A stretch of 64,000 nt of DNA from NCBI GenBank assembly GCA_016794525.1, contig JAEUJY010000073.1:1-64000 (forward strand), read 5' to 3'. How positions within the stretch are numbered: position 1 is the first letter of the stretch; each line of letters begins with the position of its first letter. The notes under the pieces are model-generated. The model did no database searches. It saw only the letters and a program-made list of their open reading frames with translations, and had not been told where the DNA came from. Of the stretch, positions 22,010 through 31,175 are shown one piece after another. Made by a program: the position numbers and the translations under genes. This DNA comes from Myxococcales bacterium. Its GTDB lineage: Bacteria; Myxococcota_A; Polyangia; Haliangiales; Haliangiaceae.

Positions 22010-22873
22010 ATGCGCGCGCCTCGCTCCGCGGTCGTCCTGGTCCTCGCGCTCGGCTGCGGCGGCGGCGCTGCCGGGCGGGACGCGGCGACCGACGGCCCGC
22101 TGGTCACCGACGACGGCGGCGCCCCCGACAGCGGCGGCCCCGACGGCGGCGGAGCGCTCGCGCTGCCGCCGCCCAACGGCGGCCTCGACTACCAGCTCGG
22201 CGGCGCCTACCCGCCGCCGGCCGGCGTCACGATCGTGTCGCGCGACCGCGAGGCCGCGCCCGCCGCGGGCCTGTACAACATCTGCTACGTCAACGGCTTC
22301 CAGATCCAGCCCGGCGAGGCCAGCTGGTGGCTGGCCAACCACGGCGACCTGATCCTGCGCGACGCCGGCGGGCAGCCGGTCATCGATCCCGACTGGAACG
22401 AGATGCTGATCGACACCAGCACCGCGGCCAAGCGCACGGCGGTCGCGGCGATCGTCGGCGAGTGGATCCGCGGCTGCGATCAGGCCGGGTTCGACGCCGT
22501 CGAGATCGACAACCTCGACACCTTCTCGCGGTCGGTCGGGCGCTTGACCGAGGCCCACAACGTCGCGCAGATGCGCCTGTTCGCCGACGCCTCGCACGCC
22601 GCTGGCATGGCCATCGCCCAGAAGAACTCGGCGGAGATCGTCGGGCGCAAGGCCGACATGGGCACCGACTTCGTCGTCAGCGAGGAGTGCAACCGCTACG
22701 GCGAGTGCGACGTCTACGTCGGCGCTTACGGCGACCACGTGCTGATGATCGAATACCGCACGCCCGACTACGACGCCGGCTGCGCCGCCTACGGCAGCCG
22801 CTTCTCGATCGTGCGCCGCGACCTGAACCTCGTGCCGCAGGGCGCCGCCGGCTACGTGTTCGCCGGCTGCTAG
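22010..22873 (+). CDS. GH114 endo-alpha-1,4-polygalactosaminidase-like lipoprotein
   Basis: A 287-residue lipoprotein (signal SAVVLVLALGC, Cys about 15) with an Asp/Gly-rich linker and a GH114 (TM1410/Ega3-type) TIM barrel. Family points are GLYNICYVNGF, the acidic pair in GFDAVEIDNLDTF (about residues 163-175), AIAQKNSAEIV and FVVSEECNRYGEC. GH114 enzymes cut alpha-1,4-galactosamine polymers such as fungal galactosaminogalactan or bacterial exopolysaccharide. An outer-surface glycosidase of this class fits a bacterium that attacks biofilms or fungal matrix. The preceding ATG at 22002 is out of frame. Confidence 0.85.
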   Translation: MRAPRSAVVLVLALGCGGGAAGRDAATDGPLVTDDGGAPDSGGPDGGGALALPPPNGGLDYQLGGAYPPPAGVTIVSRDREAAPAAGLYNICYVNGFQIQPGEASWWLANHGDLILRDAGGQPVIDPDWNEMLIDTSTAAKRTAVAAIVGEWIRGCDQAGFDAVEIDNLDTFSRSVGRLTEAHNVAQMRLFADASHAAGMAIAQKNSAEIVGRKADMGTDFVVSEECNRYGECDVYVGAYGDHVLMIEYRTPDYDAGCAAYGSRFSIVRRDLNLVPQGAAGYVFAGC

Positions 22874-22894
22874 GCGTGCCCGCCCGTCGACGGC

Positions 22895-23236
22895 TCAGCG
22901 CGGCGCGCCGGCGTCGCGGGCCGTCGGGCGCGGCCGATCCCAGCCCTCGGGCAGCGCGGTGGCGACCAGCGTGGCGGCGAGCGCCGCGAGCAGGGCGACC
23001 ATCCACACCGGCACGAGGCAGATCGTGCCGCCGCCGTCGTGGTGCATGAGCGGGCGCCCCGGTCGTCGCAGCCGCACGACGAGGTCGATCGCGACCGTGA
23101 GCCCGCAGCCCGCGAGCGCACCGGCGAACACGCCCACGCCGACCGCGATCAGCCCGATCCACGCGGCAAAGCCCGCGGCCAGGAACGCCACGCCGCGGAG
23201 GTTGAACAGGACCAGCATCGACGCGGATGGTGCCAT
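22895..23236 (-). CDS. Small multi-pass membrane protein
   Basis: A 113-residue protein with three likely transmembrane helices: GVAFLAAGFAAWIGLIAVGV, ALAGCGLTVAIDLVV and PVWMVALLAALAATLVATAL. Basic loops (VVRLRRPGRP) would face the cytosol. Starts at 23236 (MAPSAS) or 23218 (MLVLFN) are both possible; the first is used. No known family or catalytic residue. It is convergent with the GH114 gene and divergent from the next small lipoprotein gene. Confidence 0.65.
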   Translation of the reverse strand: MAPSASMLVLFNLRGVAFLAAGFAAWIGLIAVGVGVFAGALAGCGLTVAIDLVVRLRRPGRPLMHHDGGGTICLVPVWMVALLAALAATLVATALPEGWDRPRPTARDAGAPR

Positions 23237-23306
23237 CGCGCCGCCGGGCCAGCCAGCCGGGGCCGGCCGCGCGCATTCTGCGGCGATCTCGTGCGACGGT
23301 CGGCCC

Positions 23307-23627
23307 ATGTCGCTCACCCTCCCTCGCCGCCGCGCGCTGGCGCCGACGCTCGTCGCCGTCGCCCTGGTCGCCGCCTGCGGCTCGCGCGCGCCGAGCGCCG
23401 CCAACCTGGAGATCTGCAAGCAGGCCGCCGAGCGCTACCTGCGGTGCGTCGGCGAGGTCATGGGCTCCGACGCGCAGCGGATGGCGGCGGCGCCCGGCAA
23501 GGACGGCACCACCGCGTGCGCCCGCAGCCAGCGCACCGTCGACTGGTACCGCGGCAAGTGCCTCCCCACGGCCACCTGCCAGGAGTTCATGGCCTGCACG
23601 TTGGATCTGGCGATGCAGGAGCCGTGA
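23307..23627 (+). CDS. Small Cys-containing lipoprotein
   Basis: A 106-residue predicted lipoprotein (LVAVALVAAC, Cys about 24). The mature part has four to six cysteines (LEICKQ, LRCVG, TACARS, GKCLP, ATCQEF, MACTL), suggesting two or three disulfides and a compact helical fold in the periplasm. No family is recognised. It is followed after 15 bases by another short exported protein gene in the same direction. Confidence 0.72.
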   Translation: MSLTLPRRRALAPTLVAVALVAACGSRAPSAANLEICKQAAERYLRCVGEVMGSDAQRMAAAPGKDGTTACARSQRTVDWYRGKCLPTATCQEFMACTLDLAMQEP

Positions 23628-23642
23628 CGGTATGACCGCGGG

Positions 23643-24203
23643 ATGCGCACCCCATCGCTCGCCGCCATCGCCACCGTCGCCGTCGCCCTGCTGCCGCTGA
23701 CCGCCCGCGCCACCACCGCCACGATCGTGAGCGGCAACGGCGCGGTCGTCGAGTTCGAGCAGATCTCCGACGACGGCTGCGTCGTCACGTCCGGCCAGCT
23801 GGTGCTCCTGCGCAACGCCGCCGGCGCCGATCGCCCCGAGGGCGTGCTCGCGGTCGCGACCCAGGTCGACACCTGCGACCCCGACGACTTCGGCAACGGC
23901 TTCGGCGGCGTCGCCGCGCTGCCGTTCACCGCCAGCGGCCTCGCCGCGGCCCACACCGCCGGCACCGTCGTCCTCGACGGCTGGAACGGCGGCCAGCTCA
24001 CGATCGACCTCGACCTCACCTGGACCGGCACCGGCCGCGTCAGCACCCAGGCGTCGCGCTTCCGCGGCGAGGGCACGTTCGACTTCCAGGTCAGCTCGAG
24101 CCGCGCCGCCACGCTGGCCGGCCACCTCGACGTCGACGGCGCGCCCGCCGATCTCGACGGCGCGCTGCTCATCCGCGGCGTCGCCGGCTCGATCCTGCGC
24201 TGA
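23643..24203 (+). CDS. Secreted hypothetical protein
   Basis: A 186-residue exported protein (signal AAIATVAVALLPLTARA, cleavage at about 23). The mature domain is beta-rich with two Cys that may pair (DDGCVVTS, DTCDPDD) and alternating Thr/Gly strands. No motif I can assign. It is probably co-transcribed with the Cys-containing lipoprotein just upstream. Confidence 0.72.
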   Translation: MRTPSLAAIATVAVALLPLTARATTATIVSGNGAVVEFEQISDDGCVVTSGQLVLLRNAAGADRPEGVLAVATQVDTCDPDDFGNGFGGVAALPFTASGLAAAHTAGTVVLDGWNGGQLTIDLDLTWTGTGRVSTQASRFRGEGTFDFQVSSSRAATLAGHLDVDGAPADLDGALLIRGVAGSILR

Positions 24204-24260
24204 TCGCGGGTCCGGCGGTCCAGCGCCGCGCCGCGGGCCGCGAAGGCGTAGACTGGGGAG

Positions 24261-27152
24261 ATGGTCGAGCGCGAGGTCACCGAGCCCGCCGCGGCGACGG
24301 CGCCGTCGACCGAGGCGCCGTGGTCCACCGACCAGGCCTCGTGGCCGGCCGACCAGCCGCCCGACCAGCCGCCCGGCCAGCCGCCCAGCCAGCCGCTCAG
24401 CCCCGACGAGGTCGACGCGGCGGCGGCAGCCTTGCGCGACGGGGACGGGGCGGCGACCGCGACGATGAACTCGCCGCCGCCGGCCCCGCGCGGGCGGCGC
24501 CTGCCGCGCCAGGAGCGCGGCACGGTGATCGGGCGCTACGTCGTGATCGACCTGCTGGGCAAGGGCGGCATGGGCGACGTCTACGCCGCCTACGATCCCG
24601 AGCTCGATCGCCGGATCGCGCTCAAGCTGGTGCGCGACCTCACCGGGCAGGGCCGCGAGCGCTTGATCGCCGAGGCCAAGGCGATGGCCCGCGTGTCGCA
24701 TCCCAACGTCTGCGCGGTCCACGACGCCGGCCGCTTCACCGACGGCGTGTTCATCGCGATGGAGCTGGTCGATGGCCAGACCCTCACCGAGTGGCGCCGC
24801 ACGCCGCGCGGCTGGCGCGAGATCCTGGCCGTGTTCGCGGCCGCCGGCGCCGGGCTGTGCGCCGCCCACGCCGCCGGCATCGTCCACCGCGACTTCAAGC
24901 CCGGCAACGTCATGATCGATCGCGGCGGTCGGGTGCGCGTCCTCGACTTCGGCCTCGCGCGCCTCGGCACGCCGACCCTGCCGCTCGACCCCGACACGCC
25001 CGAGGACGAGGCGCCGGATCCCGACGCCAGCCCCAAGATCCTCGCCAGCCGCGTGATGGGCACGCCGTCGTACATGGCGCCCGAGCAGCGGCGGCCCGGC
25101 GTCCACGACGCCCGCGTCGATCAGTACGCGTTCGCGGTCGCGCTGTACGAGGCGCTGTACGGCGAGCGGCCGTTCGCCGGGGATCACGCCGACGAGATCG
25201 CGGTCAACGCGCTCGCCTACCGGGTGCGCCCGCCGCCCCGCGATCGCGACGTGCCGGCGTGGCTGCGGCGGCCGCTGCTCAAGGCGCTGCAGCCCGAGCC
25301 CGCCGATCGCTTCGCGTCGCTGCCGGCGCTCCTGGCCGAGCTGGCCCGCGATCCGGCGCTGCGCCGCCGGCGCGTCGCGTTCGGCGTGGCGGCGCTCGGG
25401 CTCGGCGCGCTCGCGGTCGTCGGCGTGACCCGCCGGCCCGCCGCCGCGCCGCCGTGCCGCGGCGTCGACGCGCCCGCCCTCGCGCTGTGGACCGACGCGG
25501 CGCGGGCGCGGGTGGCCGCCGCGTTCCGCGCCACCGGGCGGCCCGCCGTCGAGGGCTGGACCGCGCGCGTCGCCGACGAGCTGGCGCGCCGGGCGCGGTC
25601 GCTGGGGGCCAGCCGCGTCGCCGCCTGCGAGGCGACGAGCGTGCGCCACGCGCAGTCGCCGGCGCTGCTCGATCGTCGGATGGCGTGCCTCGATCGCCGG
25701 GGCGCCGAGCTGGCCGCGCTGATCGACCGCCTCGGCGCCGCGCCCGACGCCGCGCTGATGGACCGCGCGCTCGACGCCGTCGCGCGCCTGCCGCCGATCG
25801 ACGCGTGCGCCGACGCCGGCGCGCTCTTGTCGGCCGCGCCGCGCCCGACCGATCCCGCGCGGCAGCAGGAGCTGACCGCCGCCGAGGCCGCCGTCGCCGA
25901 GGTCCGCGCCGCCGCGTACGCCGCCGACGTCCGCCACACCCGCGCCCAGGCCCGGGCCGGCGTCGAGCTGGCCGAGCGCGCCGGCTGGAGCGTGCTGGTC
26001 GCCGAGGCGCTGGTCGCCGACGTCGACGCCGCGCTGAACGCGGGCGAGTACGACGGCCTCGCCGACGAGATCTTCCGCGCCGCCCGGCTGGCGTCGGAGG
26101 CGCGCGCCGAGCCGACGGTGGCCGACGCCTGGATCGGCGCGGTCCGGGTGCTGAACGCGCTCGGCCAGCCGCGCGAGGCGCTGGCGCTGGCCCGCGCCGC
26201 CGACGCCGCGCTGGCCCGCCTCGATCGACCGGGCCCGCAGCAGGCCGAGCTGTTCGAGGCCGAGGCGTCGGCGCTCGAGGCCACCGGCGACTTCGCCGCG
26301 GCCATGGCCCGCGACGATCAGGCGCTCGCGCTGCGCGTCGCCGATGGCGACGACGACGCGCTCCAGCTCGGCCACCTGCTCAACCACAAGGCCATCCTCG
26401 CCTCGCGGCAGGGTGATCACGCCGCCGCCGAGGCGCTCCACCGTCGGGTGCTCGAGGTGCGCACGCGCCTGCTCGGCGACGCCCACCCCGACGTCGCGTC
26501 GTCGCTCGACAACCTCGGCGCGGTCATCTACCACCAGGGCCGGCTCGACGAGGCCGCCGCGCTGTACCAGCAAGCGCTGGCCGCGCGCCGCGCGGCGCTG
26601 GGCCCCGACCACGAGGACGTCGGCACCTCGCTCAACAACCTCGGCGGCGTCTACCTCGATCGCGGCGACCTGGCCGCCGCCGACGATCACTTCACGCGCG
26701 CGCTCGCCACCTGGGAGCGCGTGCTCGGCCCCGACCACCCGTCCTTGGCCATCGCGCTCGGCAACCTCGGCGACGTCGCGCTGGCCCGCGGCGACGCCGC
26801 CCGCGCGCTCGCCGTGTGCCGCCGCGCCTACGACCTCGAGGCCCGCGCCTCCGGCGATGGCTCGCCCGAGCTGGCCTACAGCCTCACCTGCGAGGGCGAG
26901 GCGCTCACCGCCGCCGGCCAGCCGGCCGCCGCCCTCGAGGTCCTCGAGCGCGCCCTCGCGCTGCGCGAGGCCGCCGCCGTCGACGCCGCCGAGCTCGCGC
27001 GCACCCGCCTCGCCCTCGCCGTCGCCGTCGCCGCGCGCGGCCTCGATCGCGCGCGGGTCGTCCGCCTCGCCACCGCCGCCCGCGACGCCTTCACCGGTCC
27101 CACCGCCGCCGCCCGCCGCGCCCGCGCCGACGCGCTGCTGCGTGGCCGCTGA
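24261..27152 (+). CDS. Ser/Thr protein kinase with C-terminal TPR repeats
   Basis: A 963-residue membrane-anchored kinase. A Pro/Gln-rich N-terminus (about 30-55, repeats of PPDQ/PPGQ/PPSQ) precedes a complete Hanks domain at about 90-370: LLGKGGMGDVYAAYD, IALKLV, HRDFKPGNVMI, DFGLARLG, GTPSYMAPEQ. A transmembrane helix follows (VAFGVAALGLGALAVVGV, about 372-390). The C-terminal 560 residues contain tetratricopeptide repeats, clearest as GDHAAAEALHRRVLEVRTRL and the following DEAAALYQQALAARRAALGP copies at about 720-850. The TPR part should bind partners outside the membrane, a common myxobacterial layout. The cognate substrate is not evident. Confidence 0.92.
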   Translation: MVEREVTEPAAATAPSTEAPWSTDQASWPADQPPDQPPGQPPSQPLSPDEVDAAAAALRDGDGAATATMNSPPPAPRGRRLPRQERGTVIGRYVVIDLLGKGGMGDVYAAYDPELDRRIALKLVRDLTGQGRERLIAEAKAMARVSHPNVCAVHDAGRFTDGVFIAMELVDGQTLTEWRRTPRGWREILAVFAAAGAGLCAAHAAGIVHRDFKPGNVMIDRGGRVRVLDFGLARLGTPTLPLDPDTPEDEAPDPDASPKILASRVMGTPSYMAPEQRRPGVHDARVDQYAFAVALYEALYGERPFAGDHADEIAVNALAYRVRPPPRDRDVPAWLRRPLLKALQPEPADRFASLPALLAELARDPALRRRRVAFGVAALGLGALAVVGVTRRPAAAPPCRGVDAPALALWTDAARARVAAAFRATGRPAVEGWTARVADELARRARSLGASRVAACEATSVRHAQSPALLDRRMACLDRRGAELAALIDRLGAAPDAALMDRALDAVARLPPIDACADAGALLSAAPRPTDPARQQELTAAEAAVAEVRAAAYAADVRHTRAQARAGVELAERAGWSVLVAEALVADVDAALNAGEYDGLADEIFRAARLASEARAEPTVADAWIGAVRVLNALGQPREALALARAADAALARLDRPGPQQAELFEAEASALEATGDFAAAMARDDQALALRVADGDDDALQLGHLLNHKAILASRQGDHAAAEALHRRVLEVRTRLLGDAHPDVASSLDNLGAVIYHQGRLDEAAALYQQALAARRAALGPDHEDVGTSLNNLGGVYLDRGDLAAADDHFTRALATWERVLGPDHPSLAIALGNLGDVALARGDAARALAVCRRAYDLEARASGDGSPELAYSLTCEGEALTAAGQPAAALEVLERALALREAAAVDAAELARTRLALAVAVAARGLDRARVVRLATAARDAFTGPTAAARRARADALLRGR

Positions 27153-27455
27153 TCACGTGCGGCGCGCCGGCGTCGCGGCGCGCACCCATCGCTCGAACCA
27201 GAACGTGCCGAACGGCACGAGCGAGGCGATGGCGCCGACGATCACGTGGCGGCGGGGCCAGGCCTGCGCGTCGGCCGCGCGCCACAGCGCGGCGAGGAAC
27301 AGCACGAAGAGCACCCCGTGCAGCGTGCCGACGACGCGCACCGCGAGCGGCTGTCCCGCGAGGTACTTGAGCGGCATCGCGACGCCGAGGAGGAGCAGGA
27401 ACGAGGCGCCCTCGAGGCGACCGATCCAGAACAGCTGACGCAGGACGGCAGGCAT
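27153..27455 (-). CDS. DUF3817 membrane protein
   Basis: A 100-residue protein with three hydrophobic helices and the family pattern FWIGRLEGASFLLLLGVAMPLKYLAG, then VVGTLHGVLFVLFLAAL. DUF3817 proteins are small inner-membrane proteins of unknown role, often stand-alone. Its stop adjoins the stop of the TPR kinase gene directly (27152/27153), convergent. The upstream region carries a 12-base palindrome. Confidence 0.85.
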   Translation of the reverse strand: MPAVLRQLFWIGRLEGASFLLLLGVAMPLKYLAGQPLAVRVVGTLHGVLFVLFLAALWRAADAQAWPRRHVIVGAIASLVPFGTFWFERWVRAATPARRT

Positions 27456-27472
27456 CCCCCAAGGATGCTCCG

Positions 27473-27484
27473 GAACCGCGGTTC
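27473..27484. promoter_or_regulatory. 12-base palindrome upstream of the DUF3817 gene
   Basis: GAACCGCGGTTC is perfectly self-complementary, 18 bases upstream of the DUF3817 ATG (27455). It includes the GAACC core found in ECF promoters on both strands, and could be an operator. In GC-rich DNA a chance palindrome is possible. Confidence 0.25.
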
Positions 27485-27503
27485 GACGCGATCGCCCGCG
27501 GGA

Positions 27504-28001
27504 TCACGCAGGGCCGCGCGCCGCCGGCGGCACCTCGACCAGGCCCCCGTCGGGCCCCGGCACCAGCCGGGGCAGCTCGTCGGGCGAGATCGCCAGCGGA
27601 CGCATCGACGAGTTCTGGCTGCGGTCGCGGCGAGCCTCGGCCGCGCGCTCGCGGCGCGCCCGCTGGGTGCGCAGCCAGGGCGGCGGGCGCTTCCGCGGCG
27701 GCGCCAGCTCGCCCAGCGCGCGCAGCTCGTCGAAGTCGCCGCGGCTCCAGGCCTCGTTGTTGGCGCGCATCGCCGCGTCGGCCACCTCGCGGCTCACCGG
27801 GGCGCCGTCCGCGTCGACGCCGAAATCGATCGTCACCAGCGCCGCCCGCGCCGCCGCGTCCCCGCGCCGGGCCCGGTCCTCCAGCTCCGCCACGTCGCGC
27901 TGGCGGTACAGCCGGCCATCCTTCCCGCGCAGGTACGTCGCGCCGCTCGCCACATCCATCTCCAGCATCACCCGCAGGCTCGAGTACTCGTCTTGCGTCA
28001 T
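27504..28001 (-). CDS. Hypothetical protein
   Basis: A 165-residue soluble protein beginning MTQDEYSSLRVMLEMDVASG. It is helical with a central charged region (RRGDAAARAALVTIDFGVDA) and a basic, Pro-rich segment (PPRKRPPPWLRTQRARRERA) that could bind nucleic acid. No family is recognised. It is divergent from the beta-propeller gene with a 76-base gap. Confidence 0.65.
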   Translation of the reverse strand: MTQDEYSSLRVMLEMDVASGATYLRGKDGRLYRQRDVAELEDRARRGDAAARAALVTIDFGVDADGAPVSREVADAAMRANNEAWSRGDFDELRALGELAPPRKRPPPWLRTQRARRERAAEARRDRSQNSSMRPLAISPDELPRLVPGPDGGLVEVPPAARGPA

Positions 28002-28077
28002 GCCCCGGCTATCGACCGCCCCGCGCCGCGGTTGCGTGGTTTGGCGCGCGCGTCGATCGCCGTGGTACGCCTCGGTC

Positions 28078-29004
28078 ATGCGGGTTATCGCGACCACCGC
28101 GACGGCGGTGCTCCCACCGCGGGTCGCGTTCGCGCGGGCCTGGGACCATGGCTGGGTGGCCGCCACCGACCACGGCGTCGTGGTCGTGCTCGACGCGACG
28201 CTGACGGTCGCCGCGACCATCGACGCCGGTGGACCGGTCATGGACGTCAGCCTGGCCGACGCGCTGATCGTCGCGGACCGCCAGGCGCTGCGCGCGTCCG
28301 ACCCGCGCACCGGCGCGCTCCGCTGGCGCATCGCCGGCGAGCACCTCGCATGTCGGCACGCGGGCGCGTGGTTGTGGACCGCCGAGCGGCGCGCATCCGA
28401 CGCGCTGGTCGCCGTCGCGCGTGACCCCGCCAGCGGCGCCGTCATCCGCGAGGTCGCGCTCGACGATCCGTTCGGCGGGTCCGAGGTGATGCTGTTCGCG
28501 CACCCGGAGCCCGGTGCGGTCGTCGCGTGGATCGCCGCCGGCCAGGATGGCCAGGTGACCTACGCTGTCACCGCGGCCGGCCTCCGTGAGCTCGCGCCGC
28601 GCGATTGCCTGCCACCCGTGTTCGTCGCCAGCGGCGAGACCTACCTCGCGATGGTCGACGGTGCGCTCGAACACCGGCGCACCGCGACCGGCGCGGTCAT
28701 CGCCGCCGCGACGTGGCCCGACGACGACGACGGTCCCGGCGACGACGTCCAGGCGCTCCCGGGCGGCGTCGCGAGCTGGGCCTCGGCGTACGGGCGCGTG
28801 CACGTCGTCGACCTCGCGACGATGGCGTTCGTCGACGAGATCGTCATCGCCGGGCACCCGCACCGCCCGTTCGCCGCCGGCGACCCGACGCCATCGACCT
28901 CGTTCCACTACGCCGTGCCCGGTCCCGCCGGCCTCATCCTCAGCGTCCACACCGGCGGCGCGCTCGCCGCGTCGCGGATCGCCGACTGGGGCGCGCATGG
29001 ATGA
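28078..29004 (+). CDS. Beta-propeller-like protein
   Basis: A 308-residue protein without an obvious signal peptide. About seven repeats of beta strands with phrases such as GWVAATDHGVVVVLDATLTV, LRASDPRTGALRWRIAG, GRVHVVDLATMAFVDE suggest a PQQ/WD40-type propeller, a platform for protein interaction. No enzymatic residues stand out. The ATG at 28078 is the only reasonable start before the propeller. Confidence 0.7.
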   Translation: MRVIATTATAVLPPRVAFARAWDHGWVAATDHGVVVVLDATLTVAATIDAGGPVMDVSLADALIVADRQALRASDPRTGALRWRIAGEHLACRHAGAWLWTAERRASDALVAVARDPASGAVIREVALDDPFGGSEVMLFAHPEPGAVVAWIAAGQDGQVTYAVTAAGLRELAPRDCLPPVFVASGETYLAMVDGALEHRRTATGAVIAAATWPDDDDGPGDDVQALPGGVASWASAYGRVHVVDLATMAFVDEIVIAGHPHRPFAAGDPTPSTSFHYAVPGPAGLILSVHTGGALAASRIADWGAHG

Positions 29005-29049
29005 GCTCGACCTGCGCGCGGCGAGCCGGCGCCCGGCCGGCCGCGCGCG

Positions 29050-29646
29050 TCAGTCCCAGGCCGCGGCGCGCGCCCAGCCCTCGCCGAGCAAGCGGAAGAA
29101 GTTCCACTGCTCCTCGCGGGTCGCCGCGGGCGCATCGGCGAGCGTCACGAAGCGGCGGTCGAGCATCACCGTCGAGATCTCCGCGAGCAGCGGGCGCGCC
29201 GCGTCGGCGTCTTCGCGGTCGAGCGCCGTCAGCGCCGCGCGGAGCTGCTGGTGCCACGCCGCCGCGTCGCGGTGCAGCGCGGCGATCTCTTCGAGCTCGA
29301 TCGAGATCCACGCTCCGTCGTAGGTCGCGAGGTGCGCGAGCAGCAGATCGATGTGGTAGCCGATCGGCCCGCGATCGGTGAACAGCGCCTGCAGCCACGC
29401 GCGCCGGGCCCGTAGCCGCGCCACCGCGTCGGCCGTCGGCGCCAGCGGCGCCTCGACCGTGACCGGCGGCTTCCGCGGAAACGTCTGGGACGTGAGGTCA
29501 GCGCTCGAGAACAGCGCCAGCCAGGTGAGCGGGACGCAGCCGGCGCTCGCGAGCGCGGTGTGCGCGTCGGCCTGGTACGCGAGGTCGCCGAACGAGGGGT
29601 AGATACGAGCCCACGGGGTGACCGTCAGGTACGCGCGATTCGACAT
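29050..29646 (-). CDS. Hypothetical protein
   Basis: A 198-residue soluble protein (MSNRAYLTVTPWARIYPSFG...). It has an N-terminal beta-like half and a helical C-terminal half with repeated aromatic residues (GAWISIELEEIAALHRDAAAW, EQWNFFRLLGEGWAR). I cannot place it in a family. The stand-alone gene is convergent with the propeller gene and divergent from the following metallopeptidase gene. Confidence 0.68.
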   Translation of the reverse strand: MSNRAYLTVTPWARIYPSFGDLAYQADAHTALASAGCVPLTWLALFSSADLTSQTFPRKPPVTVEAPLAPTADAVARLRARRAWLQALFTDRGPIGYHIDLLLAHLATYDGAWISIELEEIAALHRDAAAWHQQLRAALTALDREDADAARPLLAEISTVMLDRRFVTLADAPAATREEQWNFFRLLGEGWARAAAWD

Positions 29647-29696
29647 CGCGGCAGAGCGTATCCGACGAGGCAGCGCACCGGGTGTACGCTCGCCGG

Positions 29697-31175
29697 ATGA
29701 CGGGAACCGGTGGCGCGCCGGCGGTGCTGACGGCGGTGCTGACGGCGCTGGCGGTGATCGCCTGTGGCCGCGGCGACGACCGGCCGAAGCCGACCGATCG
29801 GCCCGCGACCGCGTCGGGGACCGCGCCCGGCGCCGCCGCGCCGACCGCCGATGCGCCGGTGCCGAACCTGACGCCGAACGAGCTGCTGGCCCGCGGCACG
29901 CCCACCCTCGTCGTCGGCACGCTCGGCGATGACGCCGCCGACCGCGCGATCGTCACGCAGGCCGGGCGGCTGCGCGAGCTGTTCCCCGGCGCCGCGATCG
30001 TGCCCGACACGTCGATCGACGTCGCGGCCGGACCCGCCGGCTGGCCGCCCAACCCGATCCTCTACGGCGGCGCGCACGTCAACGCCGCGGTCGCGGCCCT
30101 CGACGCCGAGCTGCCGCTCCACGTCGACGCCACCCAGCTCGTCGTCGGCGGCGAGACCTACGGCCCCGGCGCCCGCGTCCTCGCGGTGATCCCCGCCGCG
30201 GCCCGCTACCCGGCGTTCTTGCTCTACGCCGGCACCGGCACGCCGGGCGTCGCCGAGATCAACGCGATCCGCCACGGCGTCGAGCCGCTGCTGCTGGCCG
30301 ACGTGCACGGTCGGCTGCAGACCGGGACCTGGGTGCGAGGCGCCGACGGCAAGGTCACCGCGACGCTGGCGGCGCGGGCGCGGCGGATCGCGTGGCGCAC
30401 CGTCGAGCGCGCGGTCGCCGGCGCCCCCATCCGGGTCGCGTTCCCCGCGCAGCTCGCGGCGGCGCCCGACGAGGCGGCCGTGGTCGAGGCGGTCGCGCGC
30501 GGCGTCGCCCGCGCGGCCAAGCGCCTGGAGGTCGCGGCGCCGCCGGCGATGACGGTCTACGTGTACCCGGACCGCCGGAGCAAGGAGACGCTGACCGGCG
30601 AGCAGGGCGATGGCCACGCCGACCCGGCGGGCGCCGCGCTCCACGTGATCCGCTTCGACCCCGCGCCCGACGGTGGCCTCGAGCGCCTGCTCGTCCACGA
30701 GGCCACCCACGTGATCACCGGTCAGCTGTGGGGCCCCGCCGGCTCGGCGCTGCTCGGCGAGGGCATCGCGGTGTGGGCGTCGGGCCAGTACGGCGGACGG
30801 TCCCTCGCCGACTGGCAGCGCACGCTCGGCGAGCGCCCGCCGGTCGCCGCGCTGCTCCCGATGCGCGCGTTCCGCAGCAAGCCGGAGGCCGACACCTACC
30901 CCGTCGGCGGCCTGCTGGTCACCATCGCGATCGAGCAGGTCGGCCTCGCCGCCGTGCGCGACCAAGCTACGTCGTCAACCAGAGGTAGCCGAGCGCGGTC
31001 AGCGCCACCGCCGTGGCGACGGCGAGGAGGGCGCGGGCCCAGTACGGCACCTCCCACGGGCGCGCGGGCGCGCGGCAGGCCTCGGGCGGCAGCACCCGGG
31101 CGCGGTCGGGGATCAGCTCGCTCAGCTGCGCCGCGGTCGGCGGCGGCGGCGCCGGTGGTCGCCCCGGCTCGCTGA
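29697..31175 (+). CDS. Lipoprotein zinc metallopeptidase (gluzincin-like), 3' end disrupted
   Basis: The first ~420 residues are a lipoprotein (signal LTALAVIAC, Cys about 21) with a linker, an all-beta N-terminal region, and a peptidase segment with HExxH in LLVHEATHVITGQLWG (about 340) followed by GEGIAVWAS, the second-Glu motif of gluzincins. Past about 30960 the frame continues into sequence antisense to the DUF4388 gene, turning basic and repetitive (STRGSRARSAPPPWRRRGG) up to a stop at 31175. The natural C-terminus is apparently lost and the last ~70 residues are unlikely to be native. The protein may still be stable, but a truncation or assembly join is likely. Confidence 0.7.
   Translation: MTGTGGAPAVLTAVLTALAVIACGRGDDRPKPTDRPATASGTAPGAAAPTADAPVPNLTPNELLARGTPTLVVGTLGDDAADRAIVTQAGRLRELFPGAAIVPDTSIDVAAGPAGWPPNPILYGGAHVNAAVAALDAELPLHVDATQLVVGGETYGPGARVLAVIPAAARYPAFLLYAGTGTPGVAEINAIRHGVEPLLLADVHGRLQTGTWVRGADGKVTATLAARARRIAWRTVERAVAGAPIRVAFPAQLAAAPDEAAVVEAVARGVARAAKRLEVAAPPAMTVYVYPDRRSKETLTGEQGDGHADPAGAALHVIRFDPAPDGGLERLLVHEATHVITGQLWGPAGSALLGEGIAVWASGQYGGRSLADWQRTLGERPPVAALLPMRAFRSKPEADTYPVGGLLVTIAIEQVGLAAVRDQATSSTRGSRARSAPPPWRRRGGRGPSTAPPTGARARGRPRAAAPGRGRGSARSAAPRSAAAAPVVAPAR

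Noticed and set aside
24340-24420. Tandem repeats as CRISPR or VNTR
   Set aside because: The repeats are about 12 bases and encode the Pro/Gln linker of the kinase in frame. They are low-complexity coding sequence.
22677-26738. 1353-residue minus-strand open frame
   Set aside because: It lies antisense to the TPR kinase and two small exported protein genes. Its composition is Arg/Ala/Gly/Val-rich shadow sequence typical of GC-rich antisense frames.
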